This document shows positions 43,182-52,579 of a stretch of 64,000 nucleotides of DNA, one piece after another. This DNA comes from Leucosporidium creatinivorum. Taxonomy: Eukaryota > Basidiomycota > Microbotryomycetes > Leucosporidiales > Leucosporidiaceae. Under the pieces are notes generated by a model that worked only from the letters and a program-made list of their open reading frames with translations, ran no database searches and had not been told where the DNA came from. The stretch spans positions 747,425-811,424 of the forward strand of contig BCKL01000002.1 of the NCBI GenBank assembly GCA_001600635.1. Direction: 5' to 3'. Within the stretch, counting starts at the first letter, position 1. Each line of letters starts with the position of its first letter. The position numbers and the translations under genes are program-made.

Positions 43182-45149
43182 ATGTCCAAACGAGCGTCTA
43201 CTAGCTTCAAGCTCCCACTCGCTTCCCCTCCCACCAAACGAGCTCGTCTCTCTCCTCCTCCCGCCTCCGCCCTCAGCGGCGCGCCTCTCAGCTCGAGCTT
43301 CTCACCCACGACGTTCCTCGCTTCACTCCCTACAGCCCCACTCGCAGGAGGATCAAATCATTCTACTCAAGATCTTCTCGGTCTCGAGGCCGCTTCTCTC
43401 GACCCGTCGTGGCTCGAGCTGCTGCAGGACGAGGTCAAGAAGCCTTACTTCCTCAAGCTGAAGGAGGCTCTGTGGAAGGAAGGCGTCAAGGGTGTGGAGA
43501 ACAGCACGAACAAGGTCTTCCCACCTGGTGAGTGATCGCGATTCAGCTACAGTCGGAGGAAGCGAGCTGATGCTCTTCCGCCGCCTGAACAGCGAAGGAC
43601 ATCTACGCTTGGAGCAGGTACACTCCCTTGCATAAGGTCAAAGTCGTTATCATCGGTCAAGATCCGTATCATGATGATGGTGAGTTCGCCTTGTTCGGGC
43701 GCCGTCACAAGGTTCGGTGAAGCTGACCGTCCTCTCGCCCTTCGCAATCGGCCACTTCTTCCAGGACAAGCGCACGGTGAGAACTCTCTCACTTTACACG
43801 GAGTGCAAACGGACTGACGACCCAGCTACGTCTCTAGGTCTCTGCTTCTCGGTGCAACCCGGAGTAAAGATTCCTCCCTCGCTTCGCAACATCTACAAGG
43901 AGCTCAAGACCGAGTACCCCGACTTTGATGTACCAAAACATGGGTTAGTGGTCTCGTCGTGCTGTCCAGATCTTCTACGGGCGTCGCTGACTCGCCTTGC
44001 TCTCCCTGTCCCGAACCTCGGCGATCACCTCTCCCCTCGCTCGCCGTTCACCTGTATGATCTTGCGCTCTGTCTCCTCCTCTCCGCTTATATCTGAATAT
44101 CTTCACTATCAGCTCTCTCATCTCGCTCGCACGCTCGGGCGTCCTCCTTCTCAACACGTCTCTCACCGTCCGGCCTCATCAAGCTGGCTCGCATTCCAAG
44201 CTCGGCTGGGAGGAGTTCACCGACAAGGTAGTAGAGCTCGTAGGCCAGTATGGAGGTAGTGGAGAAGTTGGGAAAGAGAGCGACGGGTGGGTCCACCGTC
44301 GCTGACAGCCACGACCGAGAAGGGACCCGGCTGACTTTGACGATCTTGCTACAGAGTCGTCTTCCTCGCTTGGGGTGCTTGGGCTGCGAAGCGCGTCTCC
44401 AACGTGGATAAGGTATGCTTGAGCCGTATCATTTCGCCTCCAGCGCTGCAGCTGACCTCTCCTCAACCTGTCGCTTGAACAGAAGAAGCATCTCGTGCTC
44501 GAGTCACCTGTACGCAGCTCCTCGTGGTCTCGAGAGGTCGAACATCACTGTACTGACCTCTTCTACCCCCCCTGCCTCTCGACCACTCGCCTCCATTCCC
44601 TCCACCGCCGCCCGTTCAGCACCCCTCGCCTCTCTCGGCCCGTCGTGGATTCTTCGGAAACGGCCACTTCCTCAAGACCAACGAGTGGTTGAGCGAGAAG
44701 TATGGAGGTGAGTAGCTGTTTCGCTGCTTTCCAGCCGACTTCGTCGCCGGGATTGCTACGAGCCGAGCGCTGACCCGCCTCGATCTCCTCCCCTCCGCCA
44801 CTCCGCCCTTCCTCCCCTCCTCCTCCTCTCGTTCACCTCTCCAGACGACGCCAAGATCAACTGGACCAAGCTCGACATCGAATCAGCTCCTAAAGCAGCA
44901 GAAGTACTGCACGAGGGCCAGCCCACCGTGTCAGGCTCATCCGGAGGCTCGGTGCCCGCTTCGAAGACGCTGCAGTCGGTCGAGTCGGGCGAGTTTGCCA
45001 AGGCGGGAGAGAACGCTGAAAGTGCGCCGGTGCAAGGAGTCAGGGCGGCGAAGGGCGAGGGGAAGGCTGCGGGCAAGGCCAAGGAAGAGACGAAGGAGAA
45101 GGGAGGCAAGCAGTCGACGTTGATGGCTGCATGGGGGAAGAAGGCTTGA
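43182..45149 (+). CDS. UNG1: Uracil-DNA glycosylase, family 1
   Basis: ATG at 43182 ([20 protein letters not shown]), with a basic, Ser-rich N-terminus that could serve nuclear or mitochondrial targeting. Catalytic motif [20 protein letters not shown] is assembled from three exons, the middle one only 12 nucleotides (43765-43776). Other marks: [52 protein letters not shown] and the uracil-releasing HPSPLSAHRGFFG loop. It removes uracil from DNA to start base-excision repair. After the catalytic core comes an extra disordered tail of about 100 residues ending [16 protein letters not shown], in which QSTLMAAW resembles a weak PCNA-interaction box. Eight or more introns. Stop at 45147-45149. Confidence 0.93.
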
Positions 45150-45462
45150 GTTCTTGGCGAGCAGGACTCCTCGTAGAGCTCATGTATTCTAACACGCTTC
45201 TCTAGCTACTCGCTATGCCCTCTTTGAAGCACAAGGAAGAGAGAGCAAGCCTCGGTCGAGTCGGTCCTTCGCGAATCCAAATCGCATGGAGCGCCGAGCG
45301 GTTCGATGTGGTTGGTACGATATACTATTAAAAGATCTATGTAAAGTGTACAGTGGGTCCCATGCCCCCTTGTCCCAATTATGCTCAACGCCGCGCAATC
45401 GGCGTCGGCTTTTGGCGCTCGGCTGACGCTCAGCGCTTGTGTGTCGGCCAGGCCCTTTGCGC
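45150..45462. other. Convergent 3' flanks of UNG1 and the zinc transporter
   Basis: Both neighbouring genes end here. The 45300-45350 stretch is AT-rich (GATATACTATTAAAAGATC), fitting transcript ends. No gene seen. Confidence 0.5.
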
Positions 45463-47063
45463 CTACGCCCAGTAGCCCAGCACGGACATCAGTCCTGCTC
45501 CCGCCAGCACACACGAGATGGAGAGGGCGACCTTGGCATTGGAAGCCTCCACGGCCACTGCGAAGGCGGACGAGGGGAGGAGAGTCAGCTCGGGACCAGG
45601 AGGCAGACGTGTCCGCAAGGTCTCACTCTCGCGGTTGAAAATGAAGTCGTGTGCGAGAAGCTCGACGAGACCAGTGTAGAGGAGGACACCGGCGGAGAGA
45701 GCGTCGAGGACTCCCGAGACGATGAGGGCGTTCGCTGAATCGGGATTGTAGGTTGTGCGGACGCCGAGGCCGATGGCGAGTCCGAGCGGAGTGATGGCGG
45801 CGTAGAGGCAGGAGGCGGCGTATGGGACTGTGAGGGGAGCAGAGAGGTAGATCAGGGTCTGCTCGGCGAAGAGGCGGGCGATGGAAGGCAGCGACGTACC
45901 CCAGTTGAAGCGGTGGGGCAGTGGGAGAACCGAAAGACGCGATCCGAGACCCAGACCCTCAAAGGCCTCTGTTGATCAGGGAGAACCGAAGCAGAAGGTC
46001 AGCGAGCGCACCGACGAAGGAAGAGCGCGGACGAAACGCACGGTGGAAGATGAGAACGATGAACAGGGTCACAAACTCGTCGTTGACGGCCAGGGTCAGT
46101 CCGATGACGAGTGACTGTGCGAAGAGGGAGGTGGGTCAGGAATCTGGTCGCTCGCTGCTCGGCGCTCCATCCCAGCTCACGTGGAAGATGACACCAAACT
46201 CGAGGATGGCGACTCCGAGAATCTGCGCCAGCGCGTTCTCGTCCACCTCGTGATCATGGTGGTGGTCGTGCTCCTCGTCGCTGGCCAGGGCCTTTGGCGG
46301 CTGGACGATCGAGCCGACCTCCTCGCCGGGGGGCGTCTGAGTGTGAAGACCGTGGGTGGTGTGCGAGGAAGGGTTTCCCGACTGGGAGTGGGTGTCGTGT
46401 GCCCGAAGACCACGGCGCTTGAGGTAGGAGGCGCCAGTGCGGTGGGCGATGAGCTGCAAGGGGGTCAGCGAGGTTTAGCAGGCGCTTTGAGAGCGGAGGA
46501 GAGGCTCGACTCACCTCGGTGAGGAAGATGGCAAAGACGGAGAACATGGCAATGGCGGGAGTCCAAGGGTACGATCCCCATACAGGGAGCGACTCCAGGC
46601 AGGCGGATCCGAGCGCTTCGAATGACGGTGCGAGGAGATGGATGAAGGCGGTGGCGACGATGACTCCTGATCCAAAGTATTTGACTCCAGAGAACATCCA
46701 CTCGGGTACACCTGCACAATTCGAGGGAGCAGAAGTCAGCTTAGCCGGAAGCGCCGACCTCGTGCGCGCCAGCTTCCTCCCTTTCTGCTGAGACTCACGT
46801 ATCCGCTGTGACCGCCTGAGCACCACTGGTAGCAAAGTACCGAAGAGACTTGTCACCTGTAGCACATGCGAGCTCGTCAGCTTTCGTCGCTGGCGCAGAC
46901 GTCCCCGCTTCCTCATTCGGCGAACTGAGGGTTTCCTCCACTCTCGGACAGCGAGCTGCAACTCACGAGGATGATGAAGATGGCAGCGATGCGAAGGTTG
47001 AGCTTGCCGTTGTAAGGCGATCCAGACCCGCACAAGGGCTCCTCCTCCTCTACCTCGGCCATT
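45463..47063 (-). CDS. ZIP-family zinc/iron transporter (ZRT type)
   Basis: ATG at 47061-47063 (MAEVEEEEPLCGSGSPYNGK). Membrane segment 1 is LRIAAIFIILVTSLFGTLLP, followed by VKYFGSGVIVATAFIHLLAP with the His of segment 2, FSVFAIFLTELIAHR, a cytoplasmic loop holding the histidine cluster HDHHHDH, and the family signature in segments 4-5: LGVAILEFGVIFHSLVIGLT, then LFIVLIFHQTFEGLGLGSRL with the metal-binding HQxFEG. The last segments read LSAGVLLYTGLVELLAHDF and a final GAGLMSVLGYWA before the stop at 45463-45465. It should bring zinc into the cytoplasm across the plasma membrane. About six introns. High- versus low-affinity type cannot be decided. Confidence 0.92.
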
Positions 47064-47814
47064 GGGTTGTTCGAGGACTGTTGTGAGCGAGAAACGTGAC
47101 GGTGAGGTGTAGAGAGGAGTGAGGAGGGCGGCAGAGGGTGAGGTACAGCAGTGGGAGGTTGTGCGAGTAATGTGTAATGGATTAAAGCGCGGAGGGCAGC
47201 AGAAAGTCAGCTCTCGGATCCGAGCTTTGCCTTTGCGCTTTCGAGCACGACAGCCAGCCCGCTCAGAGGGGAGGGGAGAAACGCACCATGCTGTTGGGGA
47301 TCTGCAGGGCGTTCGAGCTAAAGGGGTAGCTTGAAGCGAGCTTGCGACCAGTCCGTGGTGCTAGAACGAGCGGTGGGAGCCAAGCAGGAAACAGAAATTA
47401 GAAAGTCTTGGGTCGAGGGGGACCCTCTCGACGTTACCAGCCTTGGAGAAGGGAGGGCGGAGACAGGGAGAAAACGGGTGAGGTTGAGGTGGGTGATAGG
47501 AGGAAAGGAAGTGGGAAGATTGCAGCAGGATATGAAACAGAATGGGAGGTACAGAGGGGGAGAAAGGGGAGGGAGTTGCAGGTAGCGCCGAGGGGGGAGG
47601 GAGGGGGGGAGCTGGGGGGGGAGTAAAGACGAGGTAAGGATGCAAGCGAGGGTGGAGGAGGGTATAGGTGGTGGAAAGTGCTCCGAATGTAGTCGTGAAA
47701 CTGAGAGAGGGAGCAGGTCAGTTTTCAAGGTAGGCGAAGAAGACGAAGCGAAGGGCCGAGGACCTACCTGCGAGTGACATGACATGGCGCAAGAGGCTTG
47801 CCGAGTCATTGTGC
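47064..47814. other. Zinc-transporter promoter and MOB2 3' region
   Basis: The 250 bases after 47063 are upstream of the zinc transporter; I see no clear zinc-response palindrome. From 47330 to 47814 lies the 3' region of MOB2 on the minus strand. It has a GTAGGT donor near 47768 and a CTCTCAG acceptor with an AACTGACC branch site near 47710, so the MOB2 3' UTR is probably spliced. The following long CT-rich frame on the minus strand is not supported as coding. Confidence 0.45.
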
Positions 47815-49340
47815 TTAGGGCTCGAGAACACCGAGCCCCTTCCAGGCCTGTAGGAGAAGCAGAGCGCGAGGTCAGCAAGGGTTCGGTGGTCGGCTCGACA
47901 CGAAGCCTCAGACGACTCACATCCATCAGATCTCCCACAACGAAGGGCCAGCCTTCTTTGGGTGCCCTCGTCTCCTTCTCTTCCAGCAAGTCAAACTCGC
48001 GTCCAAAGGTGAGGAAGTGCGCAAAGAGCGAGTTGAGGTGGCCTTCCGAGGAGAGGTGCAGGAAGATGGGGTAGTGGGCGTGGTAGAGGTGGGCGAAGAT
48101 GCGGAGGAGTTGGGTGTAAATGTGACGGGCTACTGAGGGGAAGTTGGGCGAGAACTCGCGACCTTCGATGTGAGAGAAGAGAGCGCCGAGGGGCGGCCGA
48201 GATGGCGACGAGAGGCGTAGAGCGAGGTTAAAAGTTGGGGAGGTGTAGGTGAAGATGATGAGAGGTTTGCGGGGACCGAATGTCAGCTCTGGGAAGCGAG
48301 GCTCGTTTCGATGAGGGGGAAGCGACATACCGGCTTTCGTCGGGAACACACTCTCATCCTTAATCAAGCCCTCAACCCAGGTGAGAACGTAGTCGATGTA
48401 CTGCGGTGCAGGCAGCTTGACTCGCTTCCTGTTGGCGTCGATCCAAGTGTAGTCCATCCTGCGATTCGGCGGCGAGCATCAGCTTCTCGGCGCTCGCTTC
48501 CGAGGCGTTTCGCTTAGCAAATGAGACTCACCCTGGTCCAGCAGACATGGTGGGGTTATTCTCGACGGTGCAGAACTCGGTGACGACCGAGTAGAAGAGG
48601 TTGAGGTTGTTGAAGAGGTCGACGACTGCGAAGGGAGAGAGGCGCGTGCGGAGGCAAAGGCGATGAGGGAGAGAGAGGCGGGAGGTGACGAGAAGAGAGC
48701 GCAGAGGGATAGTAAAGGGTCAGCATGAACAACGGACCGGCTCTACGCTACAAAGCGGCTCTACTGCAGTCGAAACGCGAGACTCACGGTTGACGGCGAC
48801 CCATTCGTTCACGTCGACGTCTAGAGAGATGCAGTAGAGGGCTTCCGGTCAGTCGTCGCGTTCTCGAGCTCCATATACAACATTGCTTCTGCTGCTGTAG
48901 CTTCTCGAGCCCTCTCTGCTCCCTTTGGTCGTGCACAGACGCGCTGGCAGCTGGGCGACGAGGCGACTCACATCGAGGCAAGGCGACGATGTTCTTGAAG
49001 TTGCCCTTGACGAGAGCGGCCTTGACGAATGGCAAGCAGAGATAGAGCCTGTCGTGCTGCTGCTGTCCCCTAGTGGGCTGTCCTCCTGGGCCTCGAGGGA
49101 ACGGCGCGTTGTTGGCCTGCTGCTGATGCGGGTCGACGTGGTAAGAGCCTGGTACGGGCGGGACCTTGCCGCCTTGCTGCTGCTGCTGCTGCTGTTGCTG
49201 AGTAGGTCGTGCAGGTGATTTCGACGAGGACCGATTGGCGCCAATGCCCATCGAGGAGAGGAACCCGGACCTGCGGGGGGGAGAACAAGCGCGTGAGCTT
49301 TCGACTGCAGGGCTAGCGTAGGAGTGGATCTACTTACATG
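47815..49340 (-). CDS. MOB2: MOB2-type activator of an NDR/LATS kinase
   Basis: Spliced N-terminus MSGFLSSMGIGANRSSSKSP; the ATG itself is split, with AT at 49340-49339 and G at 49270. After a poly-Gln tract (49165-49205) comes the MOB domain: RLYLCLPFVKAALVKGNFKN, YVDVNEWVAVN|VVDLFNN, LFYSVVTEFCTVENNPTMSA, YTWIDANRKRVKLPAPQYID, VFPTKAGREFSPNFPSVAR, LLRIFAHLYHAHYPIFLHLS and LFAHFLTFGREFDLL, with the Cys/His zinc ligands in place. The wording CLPFVKAALVKG and KLPAPQYIDYVLTWVEGLI marks MOB2 rather than MOB1. With its kinase (CBK1/Orb6) it controls polarised growth and cell separation. A last exon reads DLMD|AWKGLGVLEP with stop at 47815-47817. About eight introns. Confidence 0.9.
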
Positions 49341-49501
49341 ATGATCGAGTACAGCTGTAACGAAGCGAGAGAGAAACGAGACGAGCTGAGAGACGAGTAA
49401 CGGGCGGAGGAGAAGGAGCGCGGGGGGAGCAACGACTCGGCGCTTTTGAGCTCTGCCACCTGCTCCTTCGCTGCTCTCTTCGCCCGATCGTGTATTGCGA
49501 T
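49341..49501. promoter_or_regulatory. Divergent promoter MOB2/OCD, about 160 bp
   Basis: The start codons of MOB2 (minus) and of the ornithine cyclodeaminase-like gene (plus) are separated by 161 bases. The interval holds CT-rich sequence on the plus strand close to 49460. No specific regulator site is recognised. Confidence 0.45.
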
Positions 49502-51010
49502 ATGCCCTCGACGGTGCTCATCCTCTCCGCCCAGGATGTATCTCAACTCACGCACGACATCCCCGCCGACGCTATCGTGAGCTGCTTCTCCTCGTCTCCG
49601 GGCTTCGCGGTCGCTGATGCCTCCCTTCCAACAGTGCCGCATGATTGGAAAGACGATGCATGCTATCTCGGCCGACTCGGAGCACCCACACGACCCCAAG
49701 TCGGCTACAGCGCCGCCTATTCAGAATCCGCTCCGCATTGCGACCGAAAGCGAGCACCACAAGACCCTGTACATGCCTTCGAGGCTCACTACAGCACAAG
49801 GAGTGAGTTATTCTCCTGCTCCTGCTCTCGCTAACGCCTTCGTGCCCCTTTCGCTGATCCTCTCGCCTTCGGCATCCTTCGCAGGAGTCGGCGACGGCAA
49901 TCAAGGTGAGCAGGCCGGGTCGGTAGGTCTGGAAGTGACGGTCGCTGAGCCACTCTACTTCCAGGTTGTCGCTGTACCAAAGCCGAGCTGCACCATCCCT
50001 GGGCTGCCCGCTACGACCCTGCTGTTCGACGAGTCGACAGGTCTCTGCCGAGCGATCGTCAACGCCGCCGAGCTCACTGGACTACGGACAGCGTGAGTGG
50101 TACATCGACAGAGAACGCTGAGAGCTTATTCCGACCTCGTCCTGATACCCACAGTGCCGCTTCTGCCCTCTCTGCTCAGCTGCTAGCCGACCCCTCCTCT
50201 CGGACAATCCTCATCTTCGGCACGGGCACACAGGCCTACTACCACGCTCGACTCATCCTACAGCTCTTCCCGACTATCCGAACCGCCACCTTCATCGTCC
50301 GCAAGATCAACGAACGAGCAACGTCTTTGGTCGAGCGAGTTCGGCGCGAGTTCGAAGCAGTCAAGGTTCGGGCGGCGACAGCTGACGAGACAAGGGCGCT
50401 CGTGAAAGAAGCCGACATCATCTGCGGGTAAGTATGGGCGTACTCGTGTGCTCAGACGAGCGCTTGCTGACGTTGCGCCACTCCGCCGCACCACAGCTGC
50501 GTGCCCTCGACCGAGCCCGTCTTCGTGGTGGAGGATCTGAAGGCCAACGTGCACATCACCGCCATTGGATCTTATCAGCCAACAATGCACGAGGTGGGCT
50601 CTGCTTTTCCTCTTTCTTTCTAACGTCGCTGAGTTCATTCCTCGCCAACCTCGCTTCCTACTACTCCTCAGTTCCCTCCATCTCTCATCTCCCCTTCCAC
50701 TCCCACCACTTCGCCCGCCTCGCCCTACATCCCTACCATTCTCGTCGACTCCCGCTCGGCTTGCCTCTCCGAAGCAGGCGAGCTCATCTCGGCCAAGATC
50801 CCAGCTTCGTCGTGCACCGAGCTCGGCGAAGTCGTCTCGGCCGAAGGAGTGGGATTGGACGGCAAGGAGGGTGCTGTGGGAAGAGGCCTCAGGAGTAGTG
50901 GTCGAAGTCTGTTCAAGTGTGTGGGAGTGGGAGGGATGGATGTTGCGGTGACGGAGCTGGTGGTGAGGAGCGCCGAGGAGAGAGGGGTCGGCTTCAGGGT
51001 TCCCTTCTAA
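49502..51010 (+). CDS. Ornithine cyclodeaminase/mu-crystallin family NAD(P)-binding protein
   Basis: ATG at 49502 (MPSTVLILSAQDVSQLTHDI). After the first intron the frame continues CRMIGKTMHAISADSEH and further KTLYMPSRLTTAQG|VG. Family features are GLPATTLLFDESTGLCRAIV, NAAELTGLRTAAASALSAQL, the dinucleotide-binding RTILIFGTGTQAYYHARLIL, ADIICGCVPSTEPVFV and HITAIGSYQPTMHE; the C-terminal exon has PTILVDSRSACLSEAGELIS and ends RGVGFRVPF at 51008-51010. Fungal relatives reduce cyclic imines or are ornithine cyclodeaminase-like; the substrate is not clear. About six introns. The next gene starts only 22 bp after the stop, on the same strand. Confidence 0.86.
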
Positions 51011-51032
51011 AGGCTTGCACCTCCTCATCACG

Positions 51033-52223
51033 ATGGCAGAGCTCAGGGTGTACGTTCAAGAGAAGCGAGACTCTACGGGCAACTTACCAGTCCCCCGAAT
51101 CCTCAACCCGACCCACGCGCTCTCTCGCCTCTTCGTTGACTTCTTCCCTCCTTCGGAGACGGCGCTCTTCGCCTCTATCTCGGCGGCATGTCTACCTCAA
51201 GTGCACTCCCGCTATAGCACTTCAGCGGACTACGACCTCGCTCTTCGCCAGTCCCGAGCTCACCTCGAAGCGCTCGTCGTCGGGTACAAGACGAAGATCG
51301 AAGTCGTCTTCAACGCCAACATGCCCGATGACTGCCTCGGTCTATGCAAAGTCTACACGAAGCCCTCAACGGACAATTTTGAACTGAGCATCAACTTCAA
51401 GCTGTTGGAGGCGTTCGAAAAAGGTGAGCCGTCTCGGCCCAAAGCACGAGCGTCGAAGGCTGACGCTCGCCTCCGATGCTCTGGCTTTCTCGCACAGCTG
51501 GAGAGGTAGCTCCTTTTCCAACATCTCCAGAAGACTCTGGTAAGCTACAGATCCTCGTCTTTGTTCGCAAGCTCAGCAGCTCATCTCCGCCGAATCGCAC
51601 TGTACAGCCTTCGCCAAGTCCAAAGGTGAAGCCAGGTCGATCATCAAATTTCTTATACTATATTCAGCGGTGTACATGCTTCGAGCACCTCGGAGCACTT
51701 GGCACCGACGAGGCATCGCCGAAAGGCTTAGCCGAAAGAAGGGGCGTGCTGTGGGAACAGCTCGCGTTCGGTAGATCTCTGAGCGTGGATGTGGGTCAAG
51801 ATGGACTCGGAACGCCGTGTGGCCTACTCGTAAGGCTGCAAGATATCCTCAAGTTCTCCACCGACGAGCTCGGCGATAGCTGGGAGGCCTTACAGTGCAC
51901 GTCTGACGTAGATCAGTACATTCGTAAGCCTCCCACACTCACTGAAGACCTTTGACTGATATCCTTGGCTTACTACAGAGCCCAGCAACATCAAGTTCCT
52001 CCTCTTGTCCCTGCACGACTGGACGCCCGCTCGCCTAGCCCGCTATCTCGCCACGTCGCCCGCTACATCTTTACAAGGGCGCAGCATCAAGAAGCTCTCC
52101 GATAGTATTCAAGTCGACAGGATCCAGCACCGAGAAGCGAGTCCGAACGCTTACCCCGAAGACCTCGAGCTGTACTATTTGAACACGCCGGGGGCGTGGA
52201 CTCCCACTCCTCCTGATATGTAG
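51033..52223 (+). CDS. Unrecognised protein of about 345 residues
   Basis: ATG at 51033 (MAELRVYVQEKRDSTGNLPV), followed by HALSRLFVDFFPPSETALFA, LEALVVGYKTKIEVVFNANM, FELSINFKLLEAFEK and, after an intron at about 51424-51500, PFPTSPEDSGKLQILVFVRK, VLWEQLAFGRSLSVDVGQDG and, after a second intron, NIKFLLLSLHDWTPARLARY, ending TPGAWTPTPPDM at 52223. There is no signal peptide or membrane span. The regular hydrophobic pattern and clean introns support a real gene, but no domain is recognised. The start lies 22 bp after the preceding gene's stop, so the two may share a transcript or this one has a very short leader. Confidence 0.7.
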
Positions 52224-52579
52224 TGGGCTTCATTCTTTCGACGGAGTGTCAATGAAAATCGGCGAGCTGTTTCGACCAGTCACGATGCTTCAGGTGCCGC
52301 CATGCTTGCTCCAGCTTGGTGACTCTTCGCCAAATCTCTCTCCGCCGAATCTCTCATCACCGAGCGAGAATGTGCACGAGAGATTGTTGGCAAATTAGAT
52401 AACGCTATACTACACAGAGAAAGGGTCTACGTCGTTTCCTAGATCCCTGAGCGAAAGGAGAGAGCACCGATACAAGCGGAAGAGTAAGTAGGGGAGGGGA
52501 GGGTGGAAGGGGGAGGGTAGGGGATACAAGCGCGCTGCGACGAGAAGGAGGGCGGTCGCAGGCAGTGAGCTGGTCCGAT
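52224..52579. other. Convergent intergenic region before AreA 3' end
   Basis: Holds the 3' flanks of the unknown protein gene and AreA. The 52385-52420 part is AT-rich and may contain polyadenylation signals. No coding sequence seen. Confidence 0.45.
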
